Below are positions 26,075 to 35,121 of a stretch of DNA of 54,266 nt, one piece after another. Origin of the DNA: Archangium violaceum Cb vi76 (GTDB lineage Bacteria; Myxococcota; Myxococcia; Myxococcales; Myxococcaceae); the NCBI RefSeq assembly GCF_000733295.1, contig NZ_JPMI01000090.1, forward strand, positions 1-54,266, read 5' to 3'. The translations under genes were made by a program, and so were the position numbers. The notes beneath the pieces were generated by a model, which saw nothing but the letters and a program-made list of their open reading frames with translations, was not told where the DNA came from and did not search any database. Numbering within the stretch: the stretch's first letter is position 1; the number at the start of each line of letters is the position of its first letter.

Positions 26075-26094
26075 GAGAGGGACGGGGTGAGGGT
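26075..26094 (+). repeat. REP-like repeat, partial copy C
   Basis: gagagggacggggtgagggt matches the right half of the repeat at 54210-54248 and the complement of 17346-17383. The left half is missing, replaced by the MITE and its target duplication. Insertion of the MITE next to or into a REP copy is the simplest reading. Confidence 0.5.
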
Positions 26095-26161
26095 ATCGAG
26101 GTCCCCAGGTTCACCTCCGCGTGAACGGAAACCCGTGCCCCAAGCGGCTACACTGTAAATC

Positions 26162-26812
26162 ATGCGCACTCGCCGCGTCGTGGGCCTGGGGCTCTTGTTC
26201 ATCTCGATGGTGCTGGTGGGGTCCTTCCTGGCGCCCGCGGTGGCGGAGCCTTCCCCGGAGCGGGTGGTCGCGATCGTGCCGTTGGGCGAGGTGCGGCAGG
26301 AGTTCCTGGACAAGGTCCAACAGGAGCTCCAGTCGCGCATGAAGGTGCGGATCCGCATCGATCCGGCGCGAGAGCTCCCGCAGGAGGCCTGGTACGCCCC
26401 GCGAAGCCGGTGGCGAGCGGATCGCATCCTGGAGTGGCTGGATGCCAACCCACCACCGGAGGGGGCGTGGAAGGTGGTGGCGGTGACGGAGGCGGAGATC
26501 TCGGCCACGAAGGGGAACATCCTCGACTGGGGTATCGCGGGGCTGGGGATTGTCGGTGGGCCGAACTGCGTGGTGTCGGCGCACATCTACAAGAAGCACA
26601 GCAAGACGCAGGAGGCGCTGCTGCGCCGGCTGGGAGATCTGGCGGTGCACGAGTTCGGGCACACGCTGGGGTTCCCCCATTGCGAGGAGAAGGGCTGCGT
26701 GATGGCGGACGCGAAGGGCAAGGCCATCTCGTCCGCGGACGCGAGCTCGGGGCGTTACTGCGCGAAGTGCCTCGGGGCGCTGCCCGCCGAGGAGCGCGCG
26801 CTGGTGAAGTAG
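26162..26812 (+). CDS. Archaemetzincin-like zinc metalloprotease, exported
   Basis: 216 residues. The catalytic motif HEFGHTLGFPH (His163, Glu164, His167, His173) is immediately followed by the archaemetzincin Cys pattern CEEKGCVM and a later CAKC, which build a second zinc site. Unlike typical cytoplasmic archaemetzincins, this one begins with a clear signal peptide (VVGLGLLFISMVLVGSFLAPAVA), so it should act outside the cytoplasm. The upstream MITE/REP region leaves little room for a long promoter. It is convergent with the sirtuin gene, 4 bp between stops. Confidence 0.85.
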   Translation: MRTRRVVGLGLLFISMVLVGSFLAPAVAEPSPERVVAIVPLGEVRQEFLDKVQQELQSRMKVRIRIDPARELPQEAWYAPRSRWRADRILEWLDANPPPEGAWKVVAVTEAEISATKGNILDWGIAGLGIVGGPNCVVSAHIYKKHSKTQEALLRRLGDLAVHEFGHTLGFPHCEEKGCVMADAKGKAISSADASSGRYCAKCLGALPAEERALVK

Positions 26813-26816
26813 AGGC

Positions 26817-27581
26817 TCACCTCTCGCCGAGCAGCAGCGGCAGGATGTGCTCGGCGTGCCCCAGGAGCTCCACGTCGAAGTCGGGGTGGCGGGGCCGCAT
26901 GGGCGTGAGGTTGACCAGCAGGGTCCGAGCCCCCGCGTACTTCGCCCCCCGGACGAAATTGGAAGCGGGGGACACCGTCCCGGACGTCCCGACGGCCAGG
27001 AAGAGGTCGCACTCACGCAATGCGTGTTTGGCCTTCCACTCGGCATCCACGGGGAGCGGCTCGTCGAACAGGGTGATGTCGGGCCGGAGGGGCTCGCCGC
27101 AGAGCGTGCACACGGGCGCTCGCGTATGCGCGGCGGAGTCCTCGAACGGGGCGAGCGTGCAGCGCGCGTTGGTGCAGCGGGTGCGCCGCAGCGAGCCATG
27201 GAGCTCGACGACCTCGCGGCTCCCCGCCCGCGAGTGCAGCCCATCCACGTTCTGGGTCAGGAGGGTGAAGGAGCCTCCGCACCGCCCTTCCCACCCGGCC
27301 AGCGCGAGATGGGCGGCGTTGGGCGCCGCGGTGCGGACCTGCTCACGCAAGGGACCGAAGAGGGACCAGACGCGCGAGACATCGCGGGCGAGCATGCCGG
27401 CATCGGGAATCTCCTCCAGGTCTGGCCGGGTCCACAGGCCGCCGGGGCCGCGGTAGGTGGGGAGCCCCGAGGCCACGGAGATACCCGCCCCGGTGAGCAC
27501 CACGACGTGGCGCCACGAGGCCGCCTGAAGCCGCGTGCGCAGCGCCACCACCTCGGCGTCGCTCGTGAGGGAGTTCGTCAT
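26817..27581 (-). CDS. NAD-dependent protein deacetylase, Sir2 family
   Basis: 254 residues. The NAD-binding motif GAGIS is at 31-35, followed by the YRGPGGLW loop, the catalytic TQNVDGLHSRAG and VELHGSLRR motifs, and a zinc ribbon with two Cys pairs (CTNARC and CTLC). The C-terminal Rossmann motif VGTSGTVSPASNFV is present. It removes acyl groups from lysine, consuming NAD. Length is typical of CobB-class bacterial sirtuins. The next minus-strand gene upstream ends 9 bp before its start, so cotranscription is likely. Confidence 0.92.
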   Translation of the reverse strand: MTNSLTSDAEVVALRTRLQAASWRHVVVLTGAGISVASGLPTYRGPGGLWTRPDLEEIPDAGMLARDVSRVWSLFGPLREQVRTAAPNAAHLALAGWEGRCGGSFTLLTQNVDGLHSRAGSREVVELHGSLRRTRCTNARCTLAPFEDSAAHTRAPVCTLCGEPLRPDITLFDEPLPVDAEWKAKHALRECDLFLAVGTSGTVSPASNFVRGAKYAGARTLLVNLTPMRPRHPDFDVELLGHAEHILPLLLGER

Positions 27582-27590
27582 GGCGGAAGT

Positions 27591-28043
27591 CTACGGCTCC
27601 GCCAGCCCCTGGGCGAGCAGCGCGAGCCGGGTGACGATCTGCTCCTCCGAGGGCGGAATGACCGCGCTGACCGAATCCAGGAGATGGATGCGCAGACCGT
27701 TGCTCCTCAGCCAGGCGATCAGCTCGTCGACGTTGATGGGATCGGGCCGGACGAGGAACTTCCGGGCGATGGGCACCCGGGACAGGTACAGCGCCTCGAG
27801 GGAGGACAGCTCGCTCTCGGGGCCGTCGTAGACGGGCTCGGTGTGCTTGAACCAGGGCTTGATGTCCTCGAGGAGCCATTGGACGCGGGTGCTCTTGAAG
27901 CGCTCGAGCTTCAGGAACTCCTCCAGGTGGTTGCGCTCCAGGAGGATGCAGTCGTCTCCAGCGCACCACGCCTCGATGCTGAGGTGATGGGCCAGGAGTC
28001 GATGCTGGCGCCGGCAGTACTCGCGGTGGGGATCCATGGACAT
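27591..28043 (-). CDS. Hypothetical protein, 150 aa
   Basis: A soluble 150-residue protein starting MSMDPHREYCRRQHRLLAHHL, rich in His, Trp and charged residues, with no signal peptide. GAGGAG lies about 9 bp before the ATG at 28043, which decides the start. It sits between the ACP-ligase-acyltransferase gene (26 bp gap) and the sirtuin gene (9 bp gap) on the same strand, so the three probably form one transcript. I do not recognise the family. Sirtuins and acyl-CoA/AMP ligases are functionally linked through lysine acylation elsewhere, but this is only a contextual hint. Confidence 0.65.
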   Translation of the reverse strand: MSMDPHREYCRRQHRLLAHHLSIEAWCAGDDCILLERNHLEEFLKLERFKSTRVQWLLEDIKPWFKHTEPVYDGPESELSSLEALYLSRVPIARKFLVRPDPINVDELIAWLRSNGLRIHLLDSVSAVIPPSEEQIVTRLALLAQGLAEP

Positions 28044-28069
28044 GTCCGTGCTCTCCTCGTCCTGACCGC

Positions 28070-30868
28070 TCAGATGGTGGGGGCGCTGGCCGGAGTCTCG
28101 AGCCGGGCCCGGGCCTTGTCGCGCAGGCGTACCATCTCCGGCCAGCCCCCGGCAGCCGGAATGAGCGGCTCGCCGATGGAGAGTGTGAACTGGCCGGGGC
28201 GTTGCAGGCGCGAGCCCGGACGGAGGAGGCGCCGCGTGCCCTCGAGATGGATGGGGATCACGGGCCGCCCGGCCTCGACCGCGGCCTTGAAGGCCCCCAG
28301 CCGGAACGGGAGCAGGGCGGGCCCCTGGGCGCACGTGCCCTCGGGGAAGATGAGCAGCGAGGTGCCCCGCCGGAGCACTTCCGTGACGTGCGCGGCGCCC
28401 TCCACTCCATGGAGCGTGTCGAAGCGATCCACCGTGAGGTGACCGGCCCGGCGGACCGCCGCGCCCACCAGGGGCCATGCGCGGACCTCCTGCTTCGCCA
28501 CCGCGCGGAAATCCACGGGCAGGGCCGCGAGGAGGACCACCGAGTCCACATAGCTCACGTGGTTGGCCACCAGCACCCACGGCCCGGAGCCGCGCAGGTT
28601 CTCGAGCCCCTCGACGCGCACCGGGCACCCAGCGGCCCACAGCATCCAGCGCGCCAGCCGGCGCACCAGACGAGCCGTGGGAGGCCCCGGGCGGACCACC
28701 ACCAGCCCCACACAGAGCAGCAGCGCCGTGAACAGCATCACGAGGCACAGATGGACGGTGTAGAGCGCGGAGCCCACCGTGCCGGCCACCCGGCCTCCAT
28801 GCGCCCGCAGGTGCGCCCCGGCCAGCCGGACGTACTGGAGCAGCACCGCGCGCCTGCCTCGCGAGAGCTCATCGCGCACATGGGCCTCCCGGGTGGCGCT
28901 CCGGCGGATCTTCCCGCTGGACGTCTTCCGCACCGCACCGGGAGGGGCCAGCACCACCTCGTCCGGCGGCAGGCCGAGCACCGCCGTCACCCGATCGATG
29001 ATCGCCGCGCGGAGCCGCTCCCGGGCCTGTTCTCCGCGCTCGCGCGTCTCCGCGACCACCACGAGCCGCTCGGTCCCGAGCTGTTCGCTGGGCAGACCGA
29101 AGGCGGCCACACAGCCCTTGCGGATGCCGGGAAGGTCTCCCACCGCCTCCTCGAGCTCCGTGGGGTACAGGTTGCGGCCGGCCTTGATGATGAGGTCCTT
29201 GCACCGCCCGGTGACATACAGCTCCCCCTCGGCCAGGTAGCCGAGGTCCCCCGAGTCCATCCACCCCTCGTGCAGGATGGCCCGGGTGGCCCCGGGGTCG
29301 TGGAAGTAGCCCGACGTCACCGAGGGCCCCCGGAATTCGATCCGTCCCTCCACCCGCTCGCCGAGCGGGCGTCCCGCGCCGTCCACGATGCGCACCTGAT
29401 AGCCCGGGAGCGGCCGGCCGCAGGAGACGAAGCGCAGCGGAGCTTCCCCCTCGTACACGGGCCGGGCCTCGCGATGGCGCGTGAAGTGCTCGCGCTCGAT
29501 GGCTTCCACGCGGGGCGGCCGTCCCACGGGCGGGAAGGTCAGGGCCACGCCAACCTCCGCCAGGCCATACGCCGGGAACATCGTGCCGGGCCGGAAGCCG
29601 TGCCGGGCGAAGCGCCGGGTGAAGCGCTCGATCGTCTCCGGGCTCACCGCCTCGGAGCCATTGAGGGCCACGCGCCAGGAGCCCAGGTCGAGTCCCTCCA
29701 GCTCCGCGTCCTCCACCTTCCGGACGCACAGATCGTAGGCGAAGTTGGGCGCGGCGGAGAGCGTGCCCCGATGGTGGTGCACGGCGCGCAGCCAGCGCGA
29801 GGGGCGCGCGAGGAAGGCGAGGGGGGAGAGGAGCGCGAGCGGAATCCCGTAGTAGAGCGGCATCAGCCAGGAGCCGATGAGGCCCATGTCGTGGTACAGC
29901 GGCAGCCAGCTCACCGCGACGTCCTCGGGCTGGATGCGCAGCGACTGGCCGATGGCGCGGATGTTGGCGAGCAGGTGCTCGTGCGTGAGCAGGACGCCCT
30001 TGGGGGCACCCGTGCTGCCGGAGGTGTACTGGATGAGCGCGGGGTCCGAGGGCTCCAGCCGCACCGGCGGAGCCACCGCCTCCTTCCAGTCCAGGCCGGC
30101 GGGCGTGACGGTATGCCGCAGGGAGGGCACCCGGGCCTTCAGGAGCGTGCCCACCCGCTTCGCCTCGTCGAAGGTGATGAGCACGCGCGCCCCGGCATTG
30201 CGCAGGATGCCCACCTGCCGCTCGACGTACTCCTCGAGCTGATCCATCCGGAAGGGCGGGTAGAGGGGAACGGGGAGCCCTCCGGCGAGCAGGATGCCGA
30301 GGAAGCACGGGAAGAAGGCCCGCTCGGTGCGCAGCATCAGTCCCACGGTGTCCCCATGCTGGAGCCCCTCGTGGAAGAGGGCCGCCGCCACGGCCGAGGC
30401 CGAGGCCCACAGCTCGCCATGGTGCAGGGGGTGCTCCGAGCCGTCCTCCTGGCGCAGGAAGAGGTGGGGGCGCTCCGGGTGATGTTCCGCATGCCAGCGG
30501 AGCACGTCCGTCAGGAGGCGTGCCGAGTCCGGCGCGGCCATGCCTGGCGTCAGCGGAGCCTGGGGAGGGGAGAGCCGCTCCTCGGAGAGGGCGGGCACCG
30601 CCGTGGCGACGGCCCGGGCCAGGTCGCGCGGGGTGGAGGCGCTGGCCACGAGCGGATCCGGCAGCACCACGCCGAAGCGCTGCCCCAGCCGGAGCAACAA
30701 CTCCACCCGCTCCAGACTGCCCAGTCCGAGGTCATGATCCAGCGAGTCGTCCAGGCCGATCGCCTCCCCGGCACGCGGTGGTGCCAGCTCGGCCACGAGC
30801 GTCCCGACGACGTCGAGCACGGCGCGCTCGAGCGCCTCCGGATGGACAGGAGTGCCTTGGGGGAGCAT
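28070..30868 (-). CDS. ACP - fatty acyl-AMP ligase - PlsC acyltransferase fusion
   Basis: 932 residues with three modules. Residues 1-95 form an acyl carrier protein with the phosphopantetheine site LGLGSLE (Ser51). Residues about 110-670 form an adenylating enzyme of the FAAL/AMP-ligase type: YTSGSTGAPKG (281-291), AYGLAEVG, GWMDSGDLGY, and catalytic Lys in SSGKIRR (about 653). After a membrane segment (703-725) comes a lysophospholipid acyltransferase domain with NHVSYVD (769-775) and FPEGT (841-845). I infer that a fatty acid is activated, loaded on the built-in ACP and transferred to a lysolipid, like Aas but with the modules reordered. GGAGG before the ATG at 30868 sets the start. Confidence 0.88.
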   Translation of the reverse strand: MLPQGTPVHPEALERAVLDVVGTLVAELAPPRAGEAIGLDDSLDHDLGLGSLERVELLLRLGQRFGVVLPDPLVASASTPRDLARAVATAVPALSEERLSPPQAPLTPGMAAPDSARLLTDVLRWHAEHHPERPHLFLRQEDGSEHPLHHGELWASASAVAAALFHEGLQHGDTVGLMLRTERAFFPCFLGILLAGGLPVPLYPPFRMDQLEEYVERQVGILRNAGARVLITFDEAKRVGTLLKARVPSLRHTVTPAGLDWKEAVAPPVRLEPSDPALIQYTSGSTGAPKGVLLTHEHLLANIRAIGQSLRIQPEDVAVSWLPLYHDMGLIGSWLMPLYYGIPLALLSPLAFLARPSRWLRAVHHHRGTLSAAPNFAYDLCVRKVEDAELEGLDLGSWRVALNGSEAVSPETIERFTRRFARHGFRPGTMFPAYGLAEVGVALTFPPVGRPPRVEAIEREHFTRHREARPVYEGEAPLRFVSCGRPLPGYQVRIVDGAGRPLGERVEGRIEFRGPSVTSGYFHDPGATRAILHEGWMDSGDLGYLAEGELYVTGRCKDLIIKAGRNLYPTELEEAVGDLPGIRKGCVAAFGLPSEQLGTERLVVVAETRERGEQARERLRAAIIDRVTAVLGLPPDEVVLAPPGAVRKTSSGKIRRSATREAHVRDELSRGRRAVLLQYVRLAGAHLRAHGGRVAGTVGSALYTVHLCLVMLFTALLLCVGLVVVRPGPPTARLVRRLARWMLWAAGCPVRVEGLENLRGSGPWVLVANHVSYVDSVVLLAALPVDFRAVAKQEVRAWPLVGAAVRRAGHLTVDRFDTLHGVEGAAHVTEVLRRGTSLLIFPEGTCAQGPALLPFRLGAFKAAVEAGRPVIPIHLEGTRRLLRPGSRLQRPGQFTLSIGEPLIPAAGGWPEMVRLRDKARARLETPASAPTI

Positions 30869-31068
30869 GGGCCAGCCTCCACGTGTTTCAAGTTGGGGGC
30901 GTGCTCCCGGGCACCGCACCCCCTGTCTTCCAGCGGGCTCGACGCAGGGCCCGGGGGTTGGCGCCAGAACAGGCGCGGGCCGAGTCCCTCGTGCCTCCGG
31001 GGGGCGGCCGTTGCCTCGCTCGACGGGCGTGTTTAAGCGGGAGAGCTCCTTCCTGGAGGTCTTCCATC

Positions 31069-32148
31069 ATGCTGCATGCCCCACTCCTCGGCCGTGTCCT
31101 GCTGCGCTTCGACGCTGGCAAGGAGGAACTCCACGAGGATCTCTCCGCGGCGGTGTTCTCCGCGGATGGGAGCCTCTGGGTGGCCTCGGACGAGCACCAC
31201 TCGCTCGAGCGCTTCTCTCCGGTGAATCCGCGCGTCTTCGGCGAGCACCAGCACTTCGTGATGGCGGACCTGCTCGGGGAGGAGATCCGCGAGGAGGTGG
31301 ACATCGAAGCGCTGGACTTCCAGGACGGGCACCTGTGGTTCGTGGGCTCCCACAGCGCGAAGCGCAAGAAGCCCAAGGGCAAGGCGATGGTGAAGGACTT
31401 GGAGCGGCTGGCCACCGTGGAGCACGAGCCCTGGCGTTTCCTGCTCGCCCGTGTGCCGCTGCCGGAAGCCGCGTCAGGCGCCGCCCGTCCGGCGAAGCTC
31501 AAGCGCGCGGAGGGCCGGGAGGACTCGGGGGTGAACGTGCTGGTGGAGATGCTGCGCCAGGATCCCCACCTGGGGCCCTTCCTCGCGCCCGCCTCGCCGG
31601 ACGATCCGGATGGCGCCCTGGCCATCCCCAGCAAGGACAACGGGCTGGACATCGAGGGGCTCGCCGTCCATGGGGACCGGCTCTTCCTCGGGCTGCGGGG
31701 CCCCGTGCTGCGGGGCTACGCCGTCATCCTGGAGATGGAGGTGGAGGAGGTGGGCGGTGGCCTCCTCGCGCCCCGGCGGACGAAGAATGGCCGTGCCTAC
31801 CGCAAGCACTTCGTGGACCTGGATGGTCTGGGCATCCGCGAGCTGTGCCGCCATGGGGAGGACCTGCTCATCCTCGCGGGGCCCACCATGCCGGTGGACG
31901 CTCCCATCCGGCTGTTCCGGCTGCACAAGGGGCTGCTGCTCACCGGAGACACCCTCCACCCGCAGGAGAAGGGCGTGTTGGAGCCGCTCTTCGATTTGAA
32001 GGAGGCGAGCAGGGACGACAACGCCGAGGGCGTGGCCGTGTTCTCCTGGTTCGAGCCCAATGACTCCGTGCTCGTCGTCTACGACACGCCCTCGCCGCAG
32101 CGGTGCTACGGGCCGGACGGGGTGCTCGCGGACGTGTTCCGGCTTTGA
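31069..32148 (+). CDS. DUF3616 domain protein
   Basis: 359 residues of beta-propeller-like character. Repeated short strands include SAAVFSADGSLWVASDEHHSLERF, DIEALDFQDGHLWFVGSHS and DIEGLAVHGDRLFLGLRGP, with a C-terminal NAEGVAVF. This is the DUF3616 pattern. There is no signal peptide and no catalytic motif. GGAGG lies 10 bp before the ATG at 31069. It is divergent from the ligase fusion gene across about 200 bp, which must hold both promoters; I see no convincing promoter boxes there. Confidence 0.75.
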   Translation: MLHAPLLGRVLLRFDAGKEELHEDLSAAVFSADGSLWVASDEHHSLERFSPVNPRVFGEHQHFVMADLLGEEIREEVDIEALDFQDGHLWFVGSHSAKRKKPKGKAMVKDLERLATVEHEPWRFLLARVPLPEAASGAARPAKLKRAEGREDSGVNVLVEMLRQDPHLGPFLAPASPDDPDGALAIPSKDNGLDIEGLAVHGDRLFLGLRGPVLRGYAVILEMEVEEVGGGLLAPRRTKNGRAYRKHFVDLDGLGIRELCRHGEDLLILAGPTMPVDAPIRLFRLHKGLLLTGDTLHPQEKGVLEPLFDLKEASRDDNAEGVAVFSWFEPNDSVLVVYDTPSPQRCYGPDGVLADVFRL

Positions 32149-32202
32149 AGGACATGAACCCCCTCGCCGTCCACGCGGGTTCGCGCATGACGGTGGGGAG
32201 CG

Positions 32203-34050
32203 TCACGGCTGCCGCGGTGGAGGTGCTTTCGGAGCGCTGTCCTCCCCGTTCTCCTGGAGCTGGGCCTGCGTCTGGGGCCGGTTGTCCTGCTCGAAGAGCG
32301 AGCGCAGCTCCTCCCGGAACTGCTGCGACGTCTGGATGAGCTTCTCCTCGTCCTGGGACACCGCGTACTGCTTCTGGAGCAGTTCCTGATCGTACTTGCG
32401 GAAACGCTCGATGATGTGCCGGGCCCGTCCCTCGTCGAAGCCGAGCCCCTGGAGCACGAAGCAGGCCATCTCCAGGCTCGACAGCAGCGTCTCCCGGTTG
32501 AGGATCTTCACGCCCTCGTCCATCAGCCGGTAGGCATGCGCGCGGTTGCGGGCCCGGGCATAGACGGGGAGCCGCGGGAAGTTGGCGCGCACGAGCTGGG
32601 CCGTGCGCACCGAGGCGTCCGGGTCGTCGATGGCCAGCACCAGGAGCTTCGCCTTGCCCGCTCCCGCGGCGCGCAGCAGATCCAGCCGCGAGGCGTCCCC
32701 GTAATGGATTTTGTTGCCGTAGCGGCGCAGGAAGTCGACCTGTTCGGGGCTCACCTCCAGCGCGGTGAAGCCGATGTCCAGCATGTTGAGCACGCGTCCG
32801 ATGATCTGCCCGTACCGGCCAAAGCCGGCGATGAGCACCGGCTGCTGCTCCGCGTCCTCCAGGTGATCATACTCCGCGGGCACGGCCCGCCTCAGCTGGC
32901 GCTCGACCAGGCGGTCATGCAGTGTCAGCAGCAGCGGCGTGGCGGCCATGGAGAGGGACACCACCACCACGAGGTGCTCGGTGAGCTCGCGGTCCATCAC
33001 CCCGGCGGAGGCGGCGGCCCCGAAGAGCACGAAGCCGAACTCGCCGCCCTGGGCGAGCGCCAGGGCCATGATGCGCCGCCCCTGGAGCATCAACCCCATG
33101 GGCCGTCCGAGCCAGAAGAGGACCGCGCCCTTGAGCGCCATCACCCCCACCACGCACGTGGCGATGAGCAGCGGCCGCTGGATGACGAGCCCCAGGTTCA
33201 TGGACATGCCCACCGCGATGAAGAAGAGCCCGAGCAGCAGGCCCTTGAAGGGCTCGATGTCCGCTTCCAGCTCGTGACGGTACTCGGAGTCCGCGAGCAG
33301 CACGCCCGCGAGGAACGTGCCGAGGGCCATGGAGATACCGGCGAAGTTCATCAGGAGCGCCACGCCCACCACCACCAGGAGGGTTGCGGCGGTGAAGAGC
33401 TCCTGCAACTGGGTGGAGGCGATGAGCCGGAAGGCGGGGCGCACCAGGAATCGTCCGCTCAGCACCACCACGGCCAGCACGGCCGCCACCTTGAGCAGGG
33501 ACAGGAGGATGCCCTGGCCTCCGCCGTCCGTGTCCCCGGGCCGCTCGGAGAGCAGGGGAATGAGCGCGAGCAGGGGGATGACGGCGAGATCCTGGAACAG
33601 GAGGATGGCGAAGCTCTCGCGGCCGTGGCGGGCGGTGAGTTGCTGGCGCTCGCCGAGCAACTGGAGGGCGATGGCCGTCGAGGACAGGGACAGACCGAGC
33701 CCGGCGATGAGGGCGGCCTTCATGGACAGGCCGAGCAACATGCCCGCGCCCGTGAGCACCGCGGCGCTGAGCGCCACCTGTGCCAGACCGAGCCCGAAGA
33801 CGGAGCGCCGCAGCGCCCACAGGCGGGCGGGTTGGAGCTCGAGGCCGACGATGAACAGGAACAGCACGACGCCGAACTCGGCGAAGTGCAGGACGTCCTC
33901 GGGCTTCCCGACGAACCCCAGGCCCGAGGGGCCAATGAGGGTGCCCGCGGCCAGGTAGCCGAGGATGGAGCCGAGCCCCAATCGCTTGAAGAGGGGCACC
34001 GCGATGACCGCGGCGATGAGGAAGACGGCGACTTCGTTGAGGATGCTCAT
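32203..34050 (-). CDS. KefB/KefC-type cation:proton antiporter with RCK domain
   Basis: 615 residues. Residues about 1-380 form a monovalent cation/proton antiporter-2 membrane domain of 12-13 helices, with GYLAAGTLIGPSGLG near the N-terminus and LFQDLAVIPLLALIPL in the middle. Residues about 395-520 are a TrkA-N/RCK regulatory domain with the dinucleotide loop IAGFGRYGQIIGRVL and HYGDASRLDLL. The C-terminus is a charged coiled tail. It likely mediates K+ efflux with H+ entry. The ATG at 34050 starts the first helix and has GGAG upstream; the longer frame to 34122 lacks support. Confidence 0.88.
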   Translation of the reverse strand: MSILNEVAVFLIAAVIAVPLFKRLGLGSILGYLAAGTLIGPSGLGFVGKPEDVLHFAEFGVVLFLFIVGLELQPARLWALRRSVFGLGLAQVALSAAVLTGAGMLLGLSMKAALIAGLGLSLSSTAIALQLLGERQQLTARHGRESFAILLFQDLAVIPLLALIPLLSERPGDTDGGGQGILLSLLKVAAVLAVVVLSGRFLVRPAFRLIASTQLQELFTAATLLVVVGVALLMNFAGISMALGTFLAGVLLADSEYRHELEADIEPFKGLLLGLFFIAVGMSMNLGLVIQRPLLIATCVVGVMALKGAVLFWLGRPMGLMLQGRRIMALALAQGGEFGFVLFGAAASAGVMDRELTEHLVVVVSLSMAATPLLLTLHDRLVERQLRRAVPAEYDHLEDAEQQPVLIAGFGRYGQIIGRVLNMLDIGFTALEVSPEQVDFLRRYGNKIHYGDASRLDLLRAAGAGKAKLLVLAIDDPDASVRTAQLVRANFPRLPVYARARNRAHAYRLMDEGVKILNRETLLSSLEMACFVLQGLGFDEGRARHIIERFRKYDQELLQKQYAVSQDEEKLIQTSQQFREELRSLFEQDNRPQTQAQLQENGEDSAPKAPPPRQP

Positions 34051-34152
34051 CCGTGGAACTCCGGGGCCGCGACCGCCCAGGTCTAGGAGGCTCCACGGGT
34101 CATCGCAAGGACCAGGAAGCACTTCCGCTCACTGCTTGAATGCAGCGGCCAC

Positions 34153-35106
34153 ATGACGCAGGCTGTCCGCCGTTCCTCCCTTCGACAGGACCTGTCCGCG
34201 ATGCTGCCCGTACTCCTGGCCGTGCTGCTCTCCCAGGCCCCGACCGCCCCCTCCCGTCAGCAGGGCGTTCCCATCGGCCAGGGCAAGACGCTGCCCACCG
34301 TGCGCCTCACCGCACCCTCTGGCGGCTGGACGGTGGACCGCATGCTGCTCGTCGAGGGCACCGTGAGCGACACCACCATTGATCCGGTGGTCATCTCCAT
34401 CAACGGCGACCGCTACCTGATGCGCACCTTCAGCGGGCGCTTCAAGCGCAAGTTCCCCGCGGCCAGCGGCAAGAACGTCGTCACCCTCATGGCCACCAAT
34501 CAGGCCGGTACCGCGCGCGCCCAGGCCACCAGCTACGCGCAGATTCCTCCCGTGCCCCTCAAGGCCATCCTCACCAGCGACACCCAGGGCGTCTACACCG
34601 ACCTCCACATCTACGAGCCCACCCAGGACAGCGTCTCCACCCCCAAGGCGGGCGAGGGCCCGGTGCTCGATCTGAAGAAGATGGGCCACGTCTACTGGGC
34701 CGACACCAACAGCCCCAGCGGCGGCACCTTCTACCTCAACGAGCAGGGCGACTCCTTCGACGACCCCGCCTACGGGCCCTACCTCTACGTCCACCGCGCG
34801 CCGCCCAAGGGCCTCTACCTCATCGCCACCAACTACTGGCCCAGCGGCGACAAGGCCCACACCGTGGCCACCCTCAACGTCGTCCTCTACGAGGGCACTC
34901 CCCAGGAGTCGCGCCGCATGGTGCGCATCCCGCTCGCCACCCCCGGCACCACGCGCGTGCTCGCCTGGATCAACGTGCTCGGCGACGGCAAGGCCGAGGT
35001 GTACGTGCCCTCGCAGGACCCCGCTCCCAAGGGCCCCTCCTGGCCCCGCAACCTGGACTCGGCCGTCAAGACGCTCACCAGTGGCGGCGTGGACTCGGAA
35101 GGCTGA
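34153..35106 (+). CDS. yfaP: YfaP-like DUF2135 protein
   Basis: 317 residues, exported. The N-terminal leader runs through LPVLLAVLLSQAPTA. An Ig-like domain (VRLTAPSGGWTVDRMLLVEGTVSD) follows, then the DUF2135 domain with YTDLHIYEPTQD, DTNSPSGGTFYLNEQGDSFDDPAYGPYLYVHRAPP and GLYLIATNYWPSGD. It is the first gene of the five-gene macroglobulin operon. An alternative start at 34201 would leave a leader without positive charge, so 34153 is preferred. E. coli YfaP is the known homologue; its function is undefined. Confidence 0.82.
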   Translation: MTQAVRRSSLRQDLSAMLPVLLAVLLSQAPTAPSRQQGVPIGQGKTLPTVRLTAPSGGWTVDRMLLVEGTVSDTTIDPVVISINGDRYLMRTFSGRFKRKFPAASGKNVVTLMATNQAGTARAQATSYAQIPPVPLKAILTSDTQGVYTDLHIYEPTQDSVSTPKAGEGPVLDLKKMGHVYWADTNSPSGGTFYLNEQGDSFDDPAYGPYLYVHRAPPKGLYLIATNYWPSGDKAHTVATLNVVLYEGTPQESRRMVRIPLATPGTTRVLAWINVLGDGKAEVYVPSQDPAPKGPSWPRNLDSAVKTLTSGGVDSEG

Positions 35107-35121
35107 GGCTCCCGGTTCGCC

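Noticed and set aside
28202-31036. Open frame of 944 codons on the plus strand
   Set aside because: Antisense shadow of the ACP-FAAL-PlsC gene, whose domains are unmistakable.
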